Shown in pieces: positions 31,939-40,250 of a stretch of 49,648 nucleotides of DNA; the first letter of the stretch is position 1, and the number at the start of each line of letters is the position of its first letter. Under the pieces are notes generated by a model. The model did not search any database. It worked only from the letters and a program-made list of their open reading frames with translations, and was not told the DNA's origin. The position numbers and the translations under genes were made by a program. The stretch comes from DAOTTI01 sp034437795 (GTDB taxonomy: Bacteria; Chloroflexota; UBA11872; UBA12225), in contig DAOTTI010000056.1 in NCBI GenBank assembly GCA_034437795.1, forward strand, positions 1 to 49,648, in the 5' to 3' direction.

Positions 31939-33069
31939 GTGCGCCGACGCCTGCCGCCGGTGCCGGACCCTAGCCGGCGCGTGCCCCTCGTCGTCGATGC
32001 CCGCCTGCTGGCCTACAACCGCACGGGGATCGGGCGCTATCTCCGCCACCTCTACGCCGCACTGGGCGCTCTCAGGGCGGGCGCCGGCGCCGTGCCGGAC
32101 GTGACCGTGCTGTACCATCGGACGGACGGGGCGCGCCGGCTACGGGGCTGGTGGCCGCGCGAGGCGGTGGCCTGGACGCCCCCCCACCACCGGCTGGAGC
32201 GCTGGGCCCTGGCGGTGGAACTGGCCCGCCTCCGGCCCCGCCTGGTGCACTGCCCCGACCATGTCTGCCCCCAGCCCCTAGGCTGGAGGACGGTGCTCAC
32301 GGTGCACGATCTCGCCTTTCGCAAGCTGCCGGAGAGCCATGCGCCGGGGAGCCGCGCCTACTACGCGGCCCTGGAGCGGAGCGTGCGGCAGGCCACGCGC
32401 ATCATCTGCGTCTCTGATGCCACCAGGCGTGATCTGCTGGCGGAGACCGGCGTGGATGAGCGCAAGGTGCGGGTGGTCTACGAGGCGCCCGACCCCGCCT
32501 ACACGCCGGACGGCCCCGCGGTGGCGGGCGAGCGCCCGTACGTCGTCTTCGTCGGCTCGGTCGAGCCGCGCAAGAACGTGGCGGGGATCGTCCGCGCGCT
32601 GGCCCGCCTGCCGGCGCCGGAGCGGCCGGAGCTGCGCCTCATCGGCGCCGGTGGCCCGAGCCTGGAGGCGGTACGACGGCTGGCGCAGGAGCTGGGCCTG
32701 GCCAGCGACGTGCGCTTCCTGGGGCCATTACCCACCGCCGAGATCGCGGCCCAGTACCGCGGCGCGCTGGCCCTGGTCTATCCCTCGCTCCTGGAAGGCT
32801 TCGGCCTGCCCATCCTGGAGGCCATGGCCGCCGGGGCGCCGGTGATCACGTCCGGCTGCTCGAGCATGGCCGAGGTCGCCGGCGGGGCGGACGAGCTGGT
32901 CGACCCACGGGACGACGACGCCATCGCCGCGGCCATCGCCCGCCTGGCGGGCGACCGCCGGTACCGCGAGGCGCTGCGGTGCCGGGGCTTCGCCCGCGCG
33001 CGCCAGTTTAGCTGGGAGCGGGCGGCTCGCGAGACGCTGGCCGTCTTCCATGAGGCCCTGGCCGCCTGA
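31939..33069 (+). CDS. Family 4 glycosyltransferase
   Basis: 376 residues, GTG start three bases after the previous stop. GT-B fold. The N-terminal acceptor domain has VPLVVDARLLAYNRTGIGRY, VLTVHDLAFRKLPES and IICVSDATRRDLLAETGV. The donor domain has YVVFVGSVEPRKNVAGIVRA and the E-x7-E signature in LLEGFGLPILEAMAAGAPVI, followed by AEVAGGADELVDP. Retaining enzyme adding hexose, usually mannose, to the lipid-linked unit. Confidence 0.93.
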   Translation: MRRRLPPVPDPSRRVPLVVDARLLAYNRTGIGRYLRHLYAALGALRAGAGAVPDVTVLYHRTDGARRLRGWWPREAVAWTPPHHRLERWALAVELARLRPRLVHCPDHVCPQPLGWRTVLTVHDLAFRKLPESHAPGSRAYYAALERSVRQATRIICVSDATRRDLLAETGVDERKVRVVYEAPDPAYTPDGPAVAGERPYVVFVGSVEPRKNVAGIVRALARLPAPERPELRLIGAGGPSLEAVRRLAQELGLASDVRFLGPLPTAEIAAQYRGALALVYPSLLEGFGLPILEAMAAGAPVITSGCSSMAEVAGGADELVDPRDDDAIAAAIARLAGDRRYREALRCRGFARARQFSWERAARETLAVFHEALAA

Positions 33070-33104
33070 CACCGCGCTAGCTGGTTCCGAGAGCGGTACG
33101 TCCG

Positions 33105-35414
33105 ATGCGCATCCTGTTCGTGACCCCGCAGCCTCCGTGGCCACCGACCCAGGGCACCGCCCTGCGTAACTACCACCTGCTGGCCGCTGCCGCCGGCGAG
33201 CACGAGGTGGACCTGCTCACCTTCGGGCCATCCGACCCGCCGGGCGCCAGCGGGGGCCTGGGCCCCCTTGGCGACCTCTGCCAGCGCATCGAGGTCGTGC
33301 CCCCTCCCGCCCGCTCGCAGACCCGGCGCCTGCTGGACCTGGCGCTCGGCTATGCGGACATGGAGCGCCGCCTGTGGTCCGCCTCCTTCGCGGCTCAGCT
33401 GGAGGCGATGCTGCGCACCGGGGCCTACGACGCGGTGCAGCTGGAGGGGTTTGAGGTGGCCGGCTACCTGCTGGGCCCCGGCGCGCTGCGCGCGGAGGCC
33501 GCGCAGCGCTGCGCGCCCCGACCGCGCCTGATCTTCGACGACCACAATGCGGAATATGAGCTGCAGGCGTCGGCGGCGCGCATCGACGCGCGCATCCCTG
33601 CGCGCTGGCCACGGGCGGCCTATTCGGCGGTGCAGGCCCGCCGGCTACGCGCTAGAGAGGCACTGTACTGCGCAGCGGCGGACCTGTGCCTGGCCGTCTC
33701 CCAGGAAGATGCGGCCGCCCTGGAGCGCCTAGTGCCCGGCCTGGACGCGGTGGTGGTGCCCAACGGCGTGGCCTGTGACGCCGTGCCGCCGCCGTGGCCT
33801 GCCCCCGTGGCGTCGCTCTTCTTTGCCGGCAAGCTCGTCTTCCGGCCCAACGTGTATGCCTGCGAGTGGCTGGTGCGCCACATCCTGCCCGCCGTGCGGG
33901 CGCGCGTGCCGGCCGCGCACGTGGTGCTGGCGGGGCGCGACCCCGCGCCAGCGGTACGCCGGCTGGCGGGGCCGGCGGTGGAGGTGACGGGGGCCCTCGA
34001 CGACGAGGCGCTGGCACGCCGGCGGGCCGAGGCCTGGGTCTGCGTCGTGCCGGTGCGCATGGGCAGCGGCGTTCGCTTCAAGGTCCTGGAGGCGATGGCC
34101 GGCGGCGTGCCCCTGGTGACTACACCGCTGGGGGCAGCGGGAACGGGCATTGTCGACGGCGAGCACGCGCTCCTGGCCGCCGACGCCTCGTCGTTTGCGC
34201 GGGCCGTGGTCTCGCTGCTGGAGCAGCCCGAGCGCCGCGCTCGCCTGGCCGCGGCCGCGCGGGCGCTGGCGGCCGCGCGGCACGACTGGCGGCAGGTGAC
34301 GCCCCGGCTGCTGGACGCCTACCGTCATCTGCGGCCCGCCAGCGGCGGGGTCAGCGTGATCACCACCCTCCTGAACGAGCGGGGGAGTGTGACGGCCCTG
34401 CTGCACTCGCTGGCGGCCCAGTCCCGCCCGCCCGACGAGGTCGTCGTTGCCGACGGTGGCTCGGTCGATGGCACGCGGGAGGTCCTGGCCCGCCGCGCCG
34501 CAGCCGCTCCGTCACGGGAAGGATCGCCCTTCCCGCTCCGGCTGATCGATGTGCGCGGGGCCAATATCTCCCAGGGGCGCAATGCGGCCATCCGCGCGGC
34601 CAGCCACGACCTGATCGCCGCCACCGACGGCGGGGTCGTGCTCCATCCGGCGTGGCTGGAGCGCCTGGCCGGCGTGCTGGAGCGCTCGCCGGCGCTCCAG
34701 GTAGCCAGCGGCTTCTTCGTCGCGGCGCCGGAGACGACCTGGGAGCGTGCCCTGGGGGCGGCCACCCTGCCGCTGGTGGAGGAGATCCGGCCGGCGCGCT
34801 TCCTCCCGTCCAGCCGCTCGGTGGCCTTCCGGCGCGAGGCCTGGCGGCGGGCCGGGGGCTATCCGGCCTGGCTGGACTACTGTGAGGACCTGGTCTTCGA
34901 TCTTCGGCTGCGCGCGCAGAGCGGGCCCTTACGCTTCGTGCCTCGAGCGGTGGTCCGCTTCCGGCCACGTCCGTCACCGCGGGCGTTCTTCCTGCAGTAC
35001 TACCGTTATGCCCGCGGCGACGGCAAGGCGGACCTGTGGCGGAAGCGCCATGCCATCCGCTACGGCGCCTACGCCACCGGCGCGGCCCTGCTCTGGCAGG
35101 CGCTGGCGCAGCCCGTGCGGCGCTGGCCTGCCCTGGCCGCGCTCCTGGCCGGCGGTGCCATCTACCTGAGCCGCCCGTTGGTTCGATTAGCGCACCTGAG
35201 CGGCTCAGGCGCGGAGTTCTGTCGCGCCGTCCCGCTGGTACCGTTCATCGTCGTGCTGGGAGATGTGGCCAAGATGGTCGGGTATCCAGTGGGCGTGTCC
35301 TGGCGGCTCAGACAGTACGCTCGCCGGCGCCTGCGGGCCCCGGCACACGACACGGACCAGCGTGGGGATAAGGGCGAGGCGGCGGTGACGCAGGCGGGGG
35401 CGATCCGGTGCTAG
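33105..35414 (+). CDS. Fusion of family 4 and family 2 glycosyltransferases
   Basis: 769 residues carrying two glycosyltransferase folds in one chain. Residues 1 to about 405 are GT-B (MRILFVTPQPPWPPTQGTAL; DDHNAEYELQ; LFFAGKLVFRPNVYACEWLV; GSGVRFKVLEAMAGGVPLVT). From about 415 a GT-A family 2 domain begins (VSVITTLLNERGSVTALLHS; VADGGSVDGTREVLARR; ISQGRNAAIRAASHDLIAAT, then DGGV; YCEDLVFDLRLRAQSG). Two or three hydrophobic segments follow (ALLWQALAQPVRRWPALAAL; VPFIVVLGDVAKMVGYPVGV). The junction falls at AYRHLRPASGG without a stop or frame change. One protein may thus add two successive sugars. ATG 33105. Confidence 0.9.
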   Translation: MRILFVTPQPPWPPTQGTALRNYHLLAAAAGEHEVDLLTFGPSDPPGASGGLGPLGDLCQRIEVVPPPARSQTRRLLDLALGYADMERRLWSASFAAQLEAMLRTGAYDAVQLEGFEVAGYLLGPGALRAEAAQRCAPRPRLIFDDHNAEYELQASAARIDARIPARWPRAAYSAVQARRLRAREALYCAAADLCLAVSQEDAAALERLVPGLDAVVVPNGVACDAVPPPWPAPVASLFFAGKLVFRPNVYACEWLVRHILPAVRARVPAAHVVLAGRDPAPAVRRLAGPAVEVTGALDDEALARRRAEAWVCVVPVRMGSGVRFKVLEAMAGGVPLVTTPLGAAGTGIVDGEHALLAADASSFARAVVSLLEQPERRARLAAAARALAAARHDWRQVTPRLLDAYRHLRPASGGVSVITTLLNERGSVTALLHSLAAQSRPPDEVVVADGGSVDGTREVLARRAAAAPSREGSPFPLRLIDVRGANISQGRNAAIRAASHDLIAATDGGVVLHPAWLERLAGVLERSPALQVASGFFVAAPETTWERALGAATLPLVEEIRPARFLPSSRSVAFRREAWRRAGGYPAWLDYCEDLVFDLRLRAQSGPLRFVPRAVVRFRPRPSPRAFFLQYYRYARGDGKADLWRKRHAIRYGAYATGAALLWQALAQPVRRWPALAALLAGGAIYLSRPLVRLAHLSGSGAEFCRAVPLVPFIVVLGDVAKMVGYPVGVSWRLRQYARRRLRAPAHDTDQRGDKGEAAVTQAGAIRC

Positions 35415-36400
35415 CGCGGGCGTGGCTGGCGGACGGGGCGCCGGCAGTGGTAGAGGCCGTCGGCACGGCTGGATCGGCTGGACCGGCGGTGAGGGAACCG
35501 TTGCTTTCGATCGTGATCGTGACCCATAACGTGAAGGGGTTGCTACGGGACTGCCTGCGGTCGGTCCTGGCCAGCCAGACGCCCTTTCCGTTCGAGGTCT
35601 GCGTCGTGGACACGGGGACCGACGCCAGCGCCGCCATGGTGCGGGAAGAATTCCGGAACGTGCTGGTGATCGAGGCGCCGGAGAACCCAGGGTACGCCGC
35701 GGCCAATAACCTGGGCTTGCGCCGCGCCCGCGGCGCCTACTGCCTGCTGCTCAATCCCGATACGATCCTGCCCCCGCACGCCCTGGCGCGGACCGTGGCG
35801 GCCCTGGAGGCCGATCCGAGCATCGGCATCCTGGGTCCCAAGCTGGTGCTGGCCGACGGCTCGCTGGACCGCGCCTGCCGCCGCTCCTTCCCGACGCCTC
35901 AGAACGCCCTGTTCCACTTCCTCGGGCTGGCCAGGCTCTTCCCCCGCAGCCCTCGCTTTGGCGCCTACAATCTGACCTACCGCGACCCTGACCAGGTGTA
36001 CGACGTGGACGCCGTAACGGGAGCGTTCCTGCTGGTCCGGCGCCGCGTGCTGGAGCAGATCGGGCTGCTGGACGAGACGTTCTGGATGTACGGTGAGGAC
36101 CTGGACCTGTGCTGGCGGAGCAGGGCGCGGGGCTGGCGAACGCGCTACTTTCCCGCGGTGCAGGTGCGCCATCTCAAAGGCCAGAGCAGCCGCGGGCGGT
36201 CCTGGCGTTGCACCTATGAGTTCTTTCGCGCCATGCTCGTCTTTTACCGCAAGCACTACGCGCCCCGTTCAAGCGCAGCCCTGAACGTGCTGGTCATGGC
36301 CGGCATTGTGCTGGCTGGCCTGGCCTCGCTGCTCTTTGACCGCGCCAGGCCGCAAGGCCTGCGCCGCGCGGGGCGGCACCATTCGCCAGTGGGCAGGTAA
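35408..36400 (+). CDS. Family 2 glycosyltransferase (rhamnosyltransferase-like)
   Basis: 330 residues. GTG 35408 overlaps the previous stop by seven bases. GT-A fold: LSIVIVTHNVKGLLRDCLRS, then CVVDTGTDASA, ENPGYAAANNLGLRRARGAY, the DXD-like LLNPDTILPPHAL, DAVTGAFLLVRRRVLEQIGL and the catalytic FWMYGEDLDLCWRSRARGWR. A C-terminal membrane segment (ALNVLVMAGIVLAGLASLLF) follows. Typical WbbL/rhamnosyltransferase organisation. Confidence 0.92.
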   Translation: MLARAWLADGAPAVVEAVGTAGSAGPAVREPLLSIVIVTHNVKGLLRDCLRSVLASQTPFPFEVCVVDTGTDASAAMVREEFRNVLVIEAPENPGYAAANNLGLRRARGAYCLLLNPDTILPPHALARTVAALEADPSIGILGPKLVLADGSLDRACRRSFPTPQNALFHFLGLARLFPRSPRFGAYNLTYRDPDQVYDVDAVTGAFLLVRRRVLEQIGLLDETFWMYGEDLDLCWRSRARGWRTRYFPAVQVRHLKGQSSRGRSWRCTYEFFRAMLVFYRKHYAPRSSAALNVLVMAGIVLAGLASLLFDRARPQGLRRAGRHHSPVGR

Positions 36401-36405
36401 CCGGC

Positions 36406-37992
36406 GTGGCGGATCGCGCCCTTCCCGTCGTCGACGACACCCTGCCGGCGCAGCGCGCGCGGCCTGGCGCGGCGCGAGCCGACCCAGCGGGCGTCCCTCC
36501 GCTGCGGCGCTGGCAAGCGCTCACCCTGGCGCCGGCCTTTCTGGTGCTGGTCGACGTGCTGGCCATCGGCGCGGGGTTCGTGCTGGCCTACGTCGTGCGC
36601 TTCGTGCTGGAGATCCCCGCGGCGAGCGAGATCCACAGCGCCCGCGCCTATGCCGGGCTCATGGCCGTGGCCACGCCCGTGACCCTGGTCGCGTTCCTGG
36701 CCTATGGCCTGTACGAGCGGCGCCACCTGATCAGCGCGGTGGACCAGTGGTTCCGCCTGGCCACGGCGGTGCTGGTGGGCCTGGTGATCACCGTGGCCGT
36801 GTCGTCGTTCGTCGTGCGGGGCTGGCCGGACTACTCACGCCTGCTCCTGGGCTACCTGTGGGTTGGCTGTACGGGGATGGCCGGCGCCGGCCGCTTTGCC
36901 TGGGTGCGCTGGCGTGACGCGCTGGCGCGCCGGGGCGTGGCGGTGCGGACGGTGCTGGTGGTGGGGACCGGCCCGGCCGCCGAGCGCGTCGCGCACCACT
37001 TCCAGCAGCTGCCCCATCTCGGCTATCGGGTGATCGGCTTCCTGGACGGCGGCCTGCCGGCGCCGGTCCAGGCCAGTAGCGTACCGGCTCTGGGCGCCGA
37101 CGACGGGAGCGAGGCCGTGCGGCCGGCGCCCGCGCCGGCTGCGGGCGAGCCGGCCTTCCCCGCCCCGCCGGTGGTTGGGCGGCTGCAGGACTTCGACGCG
37201 GTGCTGGCGGCGCTGCGGCCGAATGAGATCATCCTGGCTGACCCGACGCTCACCAACCAGGAGATGCTGGACATCGTCAATCGGTGTGAAGGGATCCCGG
37301 TGGCGATCCGCATCTTTCCGGACGTCTTCCAGATGCTGGTGAGCGAGGCGGCCCTGGTCAACCTGCGTGGCCTGCCCCTGGTGGGCATCCACGCCGTGGA
37401 GCTGGAGGCGTGGCAGCGAACGGTGAAGCGTCTGTTCGACGTGGCCTTTTCCGCCACCCTGCTGGTCCTCGCCTCCCCGCTGATGCTGCTGATCGCCCTG
37501 CTGGTCAAGCTGGATTCCCCTGGGCCGGTCTTCTACACCCAGGAGCGCGTTGGCCAAGACGGCAAGCGGTTCCACGTCATCAAGTTCCGCTCCATGATCC
37601 ACGAGGCGGAGGCGGTCACCGGCCGCTTCTGGACGGTCCGCGAGGACCCGCGCCGCACGCGCCTGGGCCGCTGGCTGCGGCGCCTATCCCTGGATGAGCT
37701 ACCCCAGTTCATCAACGTGCTGGTGGGCGACATGAGCGTGGTGGGGCCGCGCCCCGAGCGCCCGATGTTCGTCGCGCAGTTTAGCGAGGCCATGCCGGGC
37801 TACCTGCGCCGGCTGCGGGAGAAGGCGGGGATCACCGGCTGGGCCCAGATCAACGGCCTGCGGGGCGACTCGTCGATCGAGGAGCGCACCAAGTACGACC
37901 TGTACTACGTGGACAACTGGTCGCTGTGGCTCGATCTCAAGATCATCATCCGCACCATCCCCCTGCTCTTCCGCGACCAGAACGCCTACTGA
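36406..37992 (+). CDS. Polyprenyl-phosphate sugar-1-phosphate transferase (WbaP/WcaJ type)
   Basis: 528 residues. Initiates polysaccharide synthesis by moving a hexose-1-phosphate onto undecaprenyl phosphate. N-terminal membrane segments at about 35-150 are followed by a nucleotide-binding-like Rossmann region (RTVLVVGTGPAAERVAHHFQ) with a low-complexity insertion at about 224-246. From about 340 comes the bacterial sugar transferase domain: RLFDVAFSATLLVLASPLML, VFYTQERVGQDGKRFHVIKF, RSMIHEAEAV, RRLSLDELPQFINVLVGDMS, VVGPRPERPMFV and KAGITGWAQINGLRGD. It closes the operon; no terminator hairpin with a T-tract was seen. Confidence 0.93.
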   Translation: MADRALPVVDDTLPAQRARPGAARADPAGVPPLRRWQALTLAPAFLVLVDVLAIGAGFVLAYVVRFVLEIPAASEIHSARAYAGLMAVATPVTLVAFLAYGLYERRHLISAVDQWFRLATAVLVGLVITVAVSSFVVRGWPDYSRLLLGYLWVGCTGMAGAGRFAWVRWRDALARRGVAVRTVLVVGTGPAAERVAHHFQQLPHLGYRVIGFLDGGLPAPVQASSVPALGADDGSEAVRPAPAPAAGEPAFPAPPVVGRLQDFDAVLAALRPNEIILADPTLTNQEMLDIVNRCEGIPVAIRIFPDVFQMLVSEAALVNLRGLPLVGIHAVELEAWQRTVKRLFDVAFSATLLVLASPLMLLIALLVKLDSPGPVFYTQERVGQDGKRFHVIKFRSMIHEAEAVTGRFWTVREDPRRTRLGRWLRRLSLDELPQFINVLVGDMSVVGPRPERPMFVAQFSEAMPGYLRRLREKAGITGWAQINGLRGDSSIEERTKYDLYYVDNWSLWLDLKIIIRTIPLLFRDQNAY

Positions 37993-38101
37993 GCCGGCCG
38001 CGCCGCCGATGGTCACGGAGCCGGCGGCGTGCCTAGCCTTACTCCGGTGGACATGGCGCGCCTCTTCATACGGCGCTGGCGCCTGATAGGGGCATGACGG
38101 A

Positions 38102-38188
38102 TTATCCATGAGCGGCGCCCTCACCGTTGCCCGCTCCGCGGGCCCCCGCTCTCCCCCTGGGAAAGGGGACTTCCTCGCTAGCCTGCAT
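38102..38188 (+). repeat. Dispersed MITE/REP-like repeat, copy J
   Basis: ATCCATGAGCGGCGCCCTCA, then a GCTCCGCGGGCCCCCGCTCT inner insertion, CCCCCTGGGAAAGGGG and TCGCTAGCCTGCA. Sits head to tail with copy K. Confidence 0.65.
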
Positions 38189-38189
38189 T

Positions 38190-38270
38190 GTTCACGAGCG
38201 GAGCCCTCACCTTCACTCTCTCCCCAGAGGAGAGGGAACTTGCCGCTGGCCGTGCAGACACCAGGCGAGG
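38190..38270 (+). repeat. Dispersed MITE/REP-like repeat, copy K
   Basis: TTCACGAGCGGAGCCCTCAC, core CTCTCCCCAGAGGAGAGGGA, end GCCGCTGGCCGTGCAGACAC then CAGG. Good member of the family. Confidence 0.7.
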
Positions 38271-38332
38271 GAAGGGCCATCAGCGTCAGGTGCTTCTCGC
38301 GCCGGCACCGCATTTGGTATTCTGAAACAGGT

Positions 38333-38359
38333 TTAGCACTCGTGTTGGGTGAGTGCTAA
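38333..38359 (+). promoter_or_regulatory. CIRCE operator (HrcA binding site)
   Basis: Perfect inverted repeat TTAGCACTC (38333-38341), nine-base spacer, GAGTGCTAA (38351-38359), identical to the bacterial CIRCE consensus. It lies 20 bp upstream of hrcA, so HrcA represses its own operon and releases it on heat shock. Confidence 0.97.
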
Positions 38360-38378
38360 TAGGGTGGCGTGAGCGACG

Positions 38379-39482
38379 ATGCAACCGCAGGCTAGTGTCC
38401 TTTCTGAACGCAAAGAGCGCATTCTCAAGGCGATCGTCGAAGATTACATCCGAAACGCCACGCCGGTTGCGTCGGAGACGCTGGTGCGCGAGTACGGGCT
38501 ACCGGTCTCGCCGGCCACGGTGCGCAACGAGATGGCCGAGCTGGAGGCGGAGGGCTACATCTATCAGCCGCACACGTCCGCGGGCCGCATTCCCACGGAG
38601 CAGGGGTACCGCTACTTCGTGCAGCGCCTGATGCAGGAGCAGCACCTGCCGCCGTCGGAGCAGCTCACCATCCGGCACCAGTTCCACCAGGTGGCGCTCT
38701 TCCGCGAGCAGTGGCTGCAACTGGCGGCGGCCGTGCTCGCTCGCGCCGTGCGGGCCGCCTCGATCGTCAGCGCCCCCCAGCTGGTCGAGTGCCGCGTCAA
38801 GCACCTGGAGATGCTGCACATGCAGGGGCGCGTGGGCCTGCTGGTGCTCGTGCTCCAGGATGGCACGGTCAAGCAGCAGCTGGTTACGCTCCCCGAAGGC
38901 GCCACCCAGGACGACCTCTCGCGGGCGTCGCGGCGCCTGAACGGGCTGCTGCACGGCAAGAGCCGGCACGAGATCAGCAGCGCCATCTTCATGGAGCCCC
39001 TGGACGCCACGGAGCAGTTCGTCCTGGACGCGCTGGTCGATCTGATGACCCAGATCGACGTGCGAGATTCGGTCACGCTCTACCACGATGGGTTGGGCGT
39101 GCTCCTGGACCAGCCGGAGTTCGCCCGCGTGGAGCGGGCGCGGGTGATCGTGGAGGTGCTGGAGCGCCCCCACGCCCTGCGGGAGCTGCTGCCGGCGGTG
39201 CCGCCGTCGGCGGGGGTACAGATCATCATCGGCAGCGAGAACCGGTGGGAGTGGATGCGCGAGTGCGCCTTTGTGCTCACCCGCTACGGCCCGGCGGGCG
39301 CGATGACCGGCATCGTGGGCGTGCTGGGACCGCTCCGGTTGCCGTACAGCGTGGCGGTGCCCGCCGTCCGCTACGTCTCGAGCATCATGACCGAGCTGCT
39401 CTGCGAGGTGGCCGGCGCCCCGCCTGCAACCGGCATGGCGCCGCCCCTTCGATCGTCGTGGGAGGCAACGAGTGGCAACTGA
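38379..39482 (+). CDS. hrcA: Heat-inducible transcription repressor HrcA
   Basis: 367 residues. Winged-helix domain at about 8-105 (LSERKERILKAIVEDYIRNA; TPVASETLVREYGLPVSPAT; VRNEMAELEAEGYIYQPHTS; AGRIPTEQGYRYFV) that binds CIRCE. A GAF-like dimerisation domain follows (GLLVLVLQDGTVKQQLVTLP; QIIIGSENRWEWMRECAFVL; VGVLGPLRLPYSVAVPAVRY). GroEL normally keeps HrcA active; unfolded proteins relieve repression. First gene of hrcA-grpE-dnaK-dnaJ and immediately behind its own operator. Overlaps grpE by 11 bp. Confidence 0.97.
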   Translation: MQPQASVLSERKERILKAIVEDYIRNATPVASETLVREYGLPVSPATVRNEMAELEAEGYIYQPHTSAGRIPTEQGYRYFVQRLMQEQHLPPSEQLTIRHQFHQVALFREQWLQLAAAVLARAVRAASIVSAPQLVECRVKHLEMLHMQGRVGLLVLVLQDGTVKQQLVTLPEGATQDDLSRASRRLNGLLHGKSRHEISSAIFMEPLDATEQFVLDALVDLMTQIDVRDSVTLYHDGLGVLLDQPEFARVERARVIVEVLERPHALRELLPAVPPSAGVQIIIGSENRWEWMRECAFVLTRYGPAGAMTGIVGVLGPLRLPYSVAVPAVRYVSSIMTELLCEVAGAPPATGMAPPLRSSWEATSGN

Positions 39483-40215
39483 CGCACCGGAACCAGCAGC
39501 GGAGACCCGGGGCGAAGCCGGCGACCGGCCGTCTCCCGCAGTAGAGACGCCGGCCGGACCGGCCGCCGGCGCGCGGAGCGCCGAGGCCCGCGAGCTTGAG
39601 CGCCAGCTGGAGGAGGCACGTCAGAAGCTGCGCGAGGCCGAGCAGCGCGCCCAGGAGAATTTCGACCGCTGGGCGCGGGCGCAGGCCGACCTGGCCAACT
39701 TCCGGCGCCGGGCGCAGTTCGAGCGGGAGGAGCTGGAGAAGTACGCGGTGGCCACGCTGGTGGCGTCCCTGCTGCCGGTGCTGGATAGCTTCGATCGCGC
39801 CTGGCAGACCCTGCCGGGCGAGCTCCGCCGCCTGACCTGGCTCTCCGGCGTGGCTATGATCAATAGCCAGCTACGGGGCATCCTGGAACGCTTCGGTCTC
39901 AGCGAGATCGAGGTGTCGCCGGGCCAGGCCTACGACGCCACGCTGCACGAGGCCATCGATCGCGAGGACGGGGAAGGCCCGCCGCACGTGCTGGCCGTGT
40001 TCCAGACGGGGTACAAGCTCCACGAGCGGGTGCTGCGCCCGGCCCTGGTCAAGGTCGGACCCAAGCCGCTGGAGCCGGCGCCGCGGGCGGAGGGCGCGGC
40101 CGCTGAGGGGCAGGGTCCTGGCTCACCGGCCGCGCCGGCTCCGGAGCCGTCGGGCGCAGGGACCGGTCCGAGCGCCAGCGGCGCGCCTGGCGCCGGCTCG
40201 GAGACGCGGCCCTGA
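39472..40215 (+). CDS. grpE: Nucleotide exchange factor GrpE
   Basis: 247 residues, GTG start overlapping the hrcA end. Disordered Ala/Glu-rich N-terminus, long coiled coil (ELERQLEEARQKLREAEQRA; QENFDRWARAQADLANFRRR) and the beta-wing domain (RFGLSEIEVSPGQAYDATLH; EAIDREDGEGPPHVLAVFQT; GYKLHERVLRPALVKVG). It drives ADP release from DnaK. A 50-residue Ala/Pro/Gly tail is added beyond the family norm, similar to the tails on other proteins in this window. Confidence 0.96.
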   Translation: MATDAPEPAAETRGEAGDRPSPAVETPAGPAAGARSAEARELERQLEEARQKLREAEQRAQENFDRWARAQADLANFRRRAQFEREELEKYAVATLVASLLPVLDSFDRAWQTLPGELRRLTWLSGVAMINSQLRGILERFGLSEIEVSPGQAYDATLHEAIDREDGEGPPHVLAVFQTGYKLHERVLRPALVKVGPKPLEPAPRAEGAAAEGQGPGSPAAPAPEPSGAGTGPSASGAPGAGSETRP

Positions 40216-40250
40216 GGTCCGGCCGATCAGGCGTAGGCGAGACGTTGCTC

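Larger units (their letters stand above)
37993..38378. other. 386-bp gap: two repeat copies and CIRCE
   Basis: Separates the polysaccharide operon from hrcA. Contains two adjacent copies of the dispersed repeat (38102-38188 and 38190-38270) and the CIRCE operator (38333-38359). No gene seen. Confidence 0.7.

Noticed and set aside
38314..38362. Sigma-70 promoter hexamers within or beside CIRCE (TTGGTA or TTAGCA with TAATAG)
   Set aside because: Spacing is poor for the first and the second coincides with the operator arms; no start site evidence.
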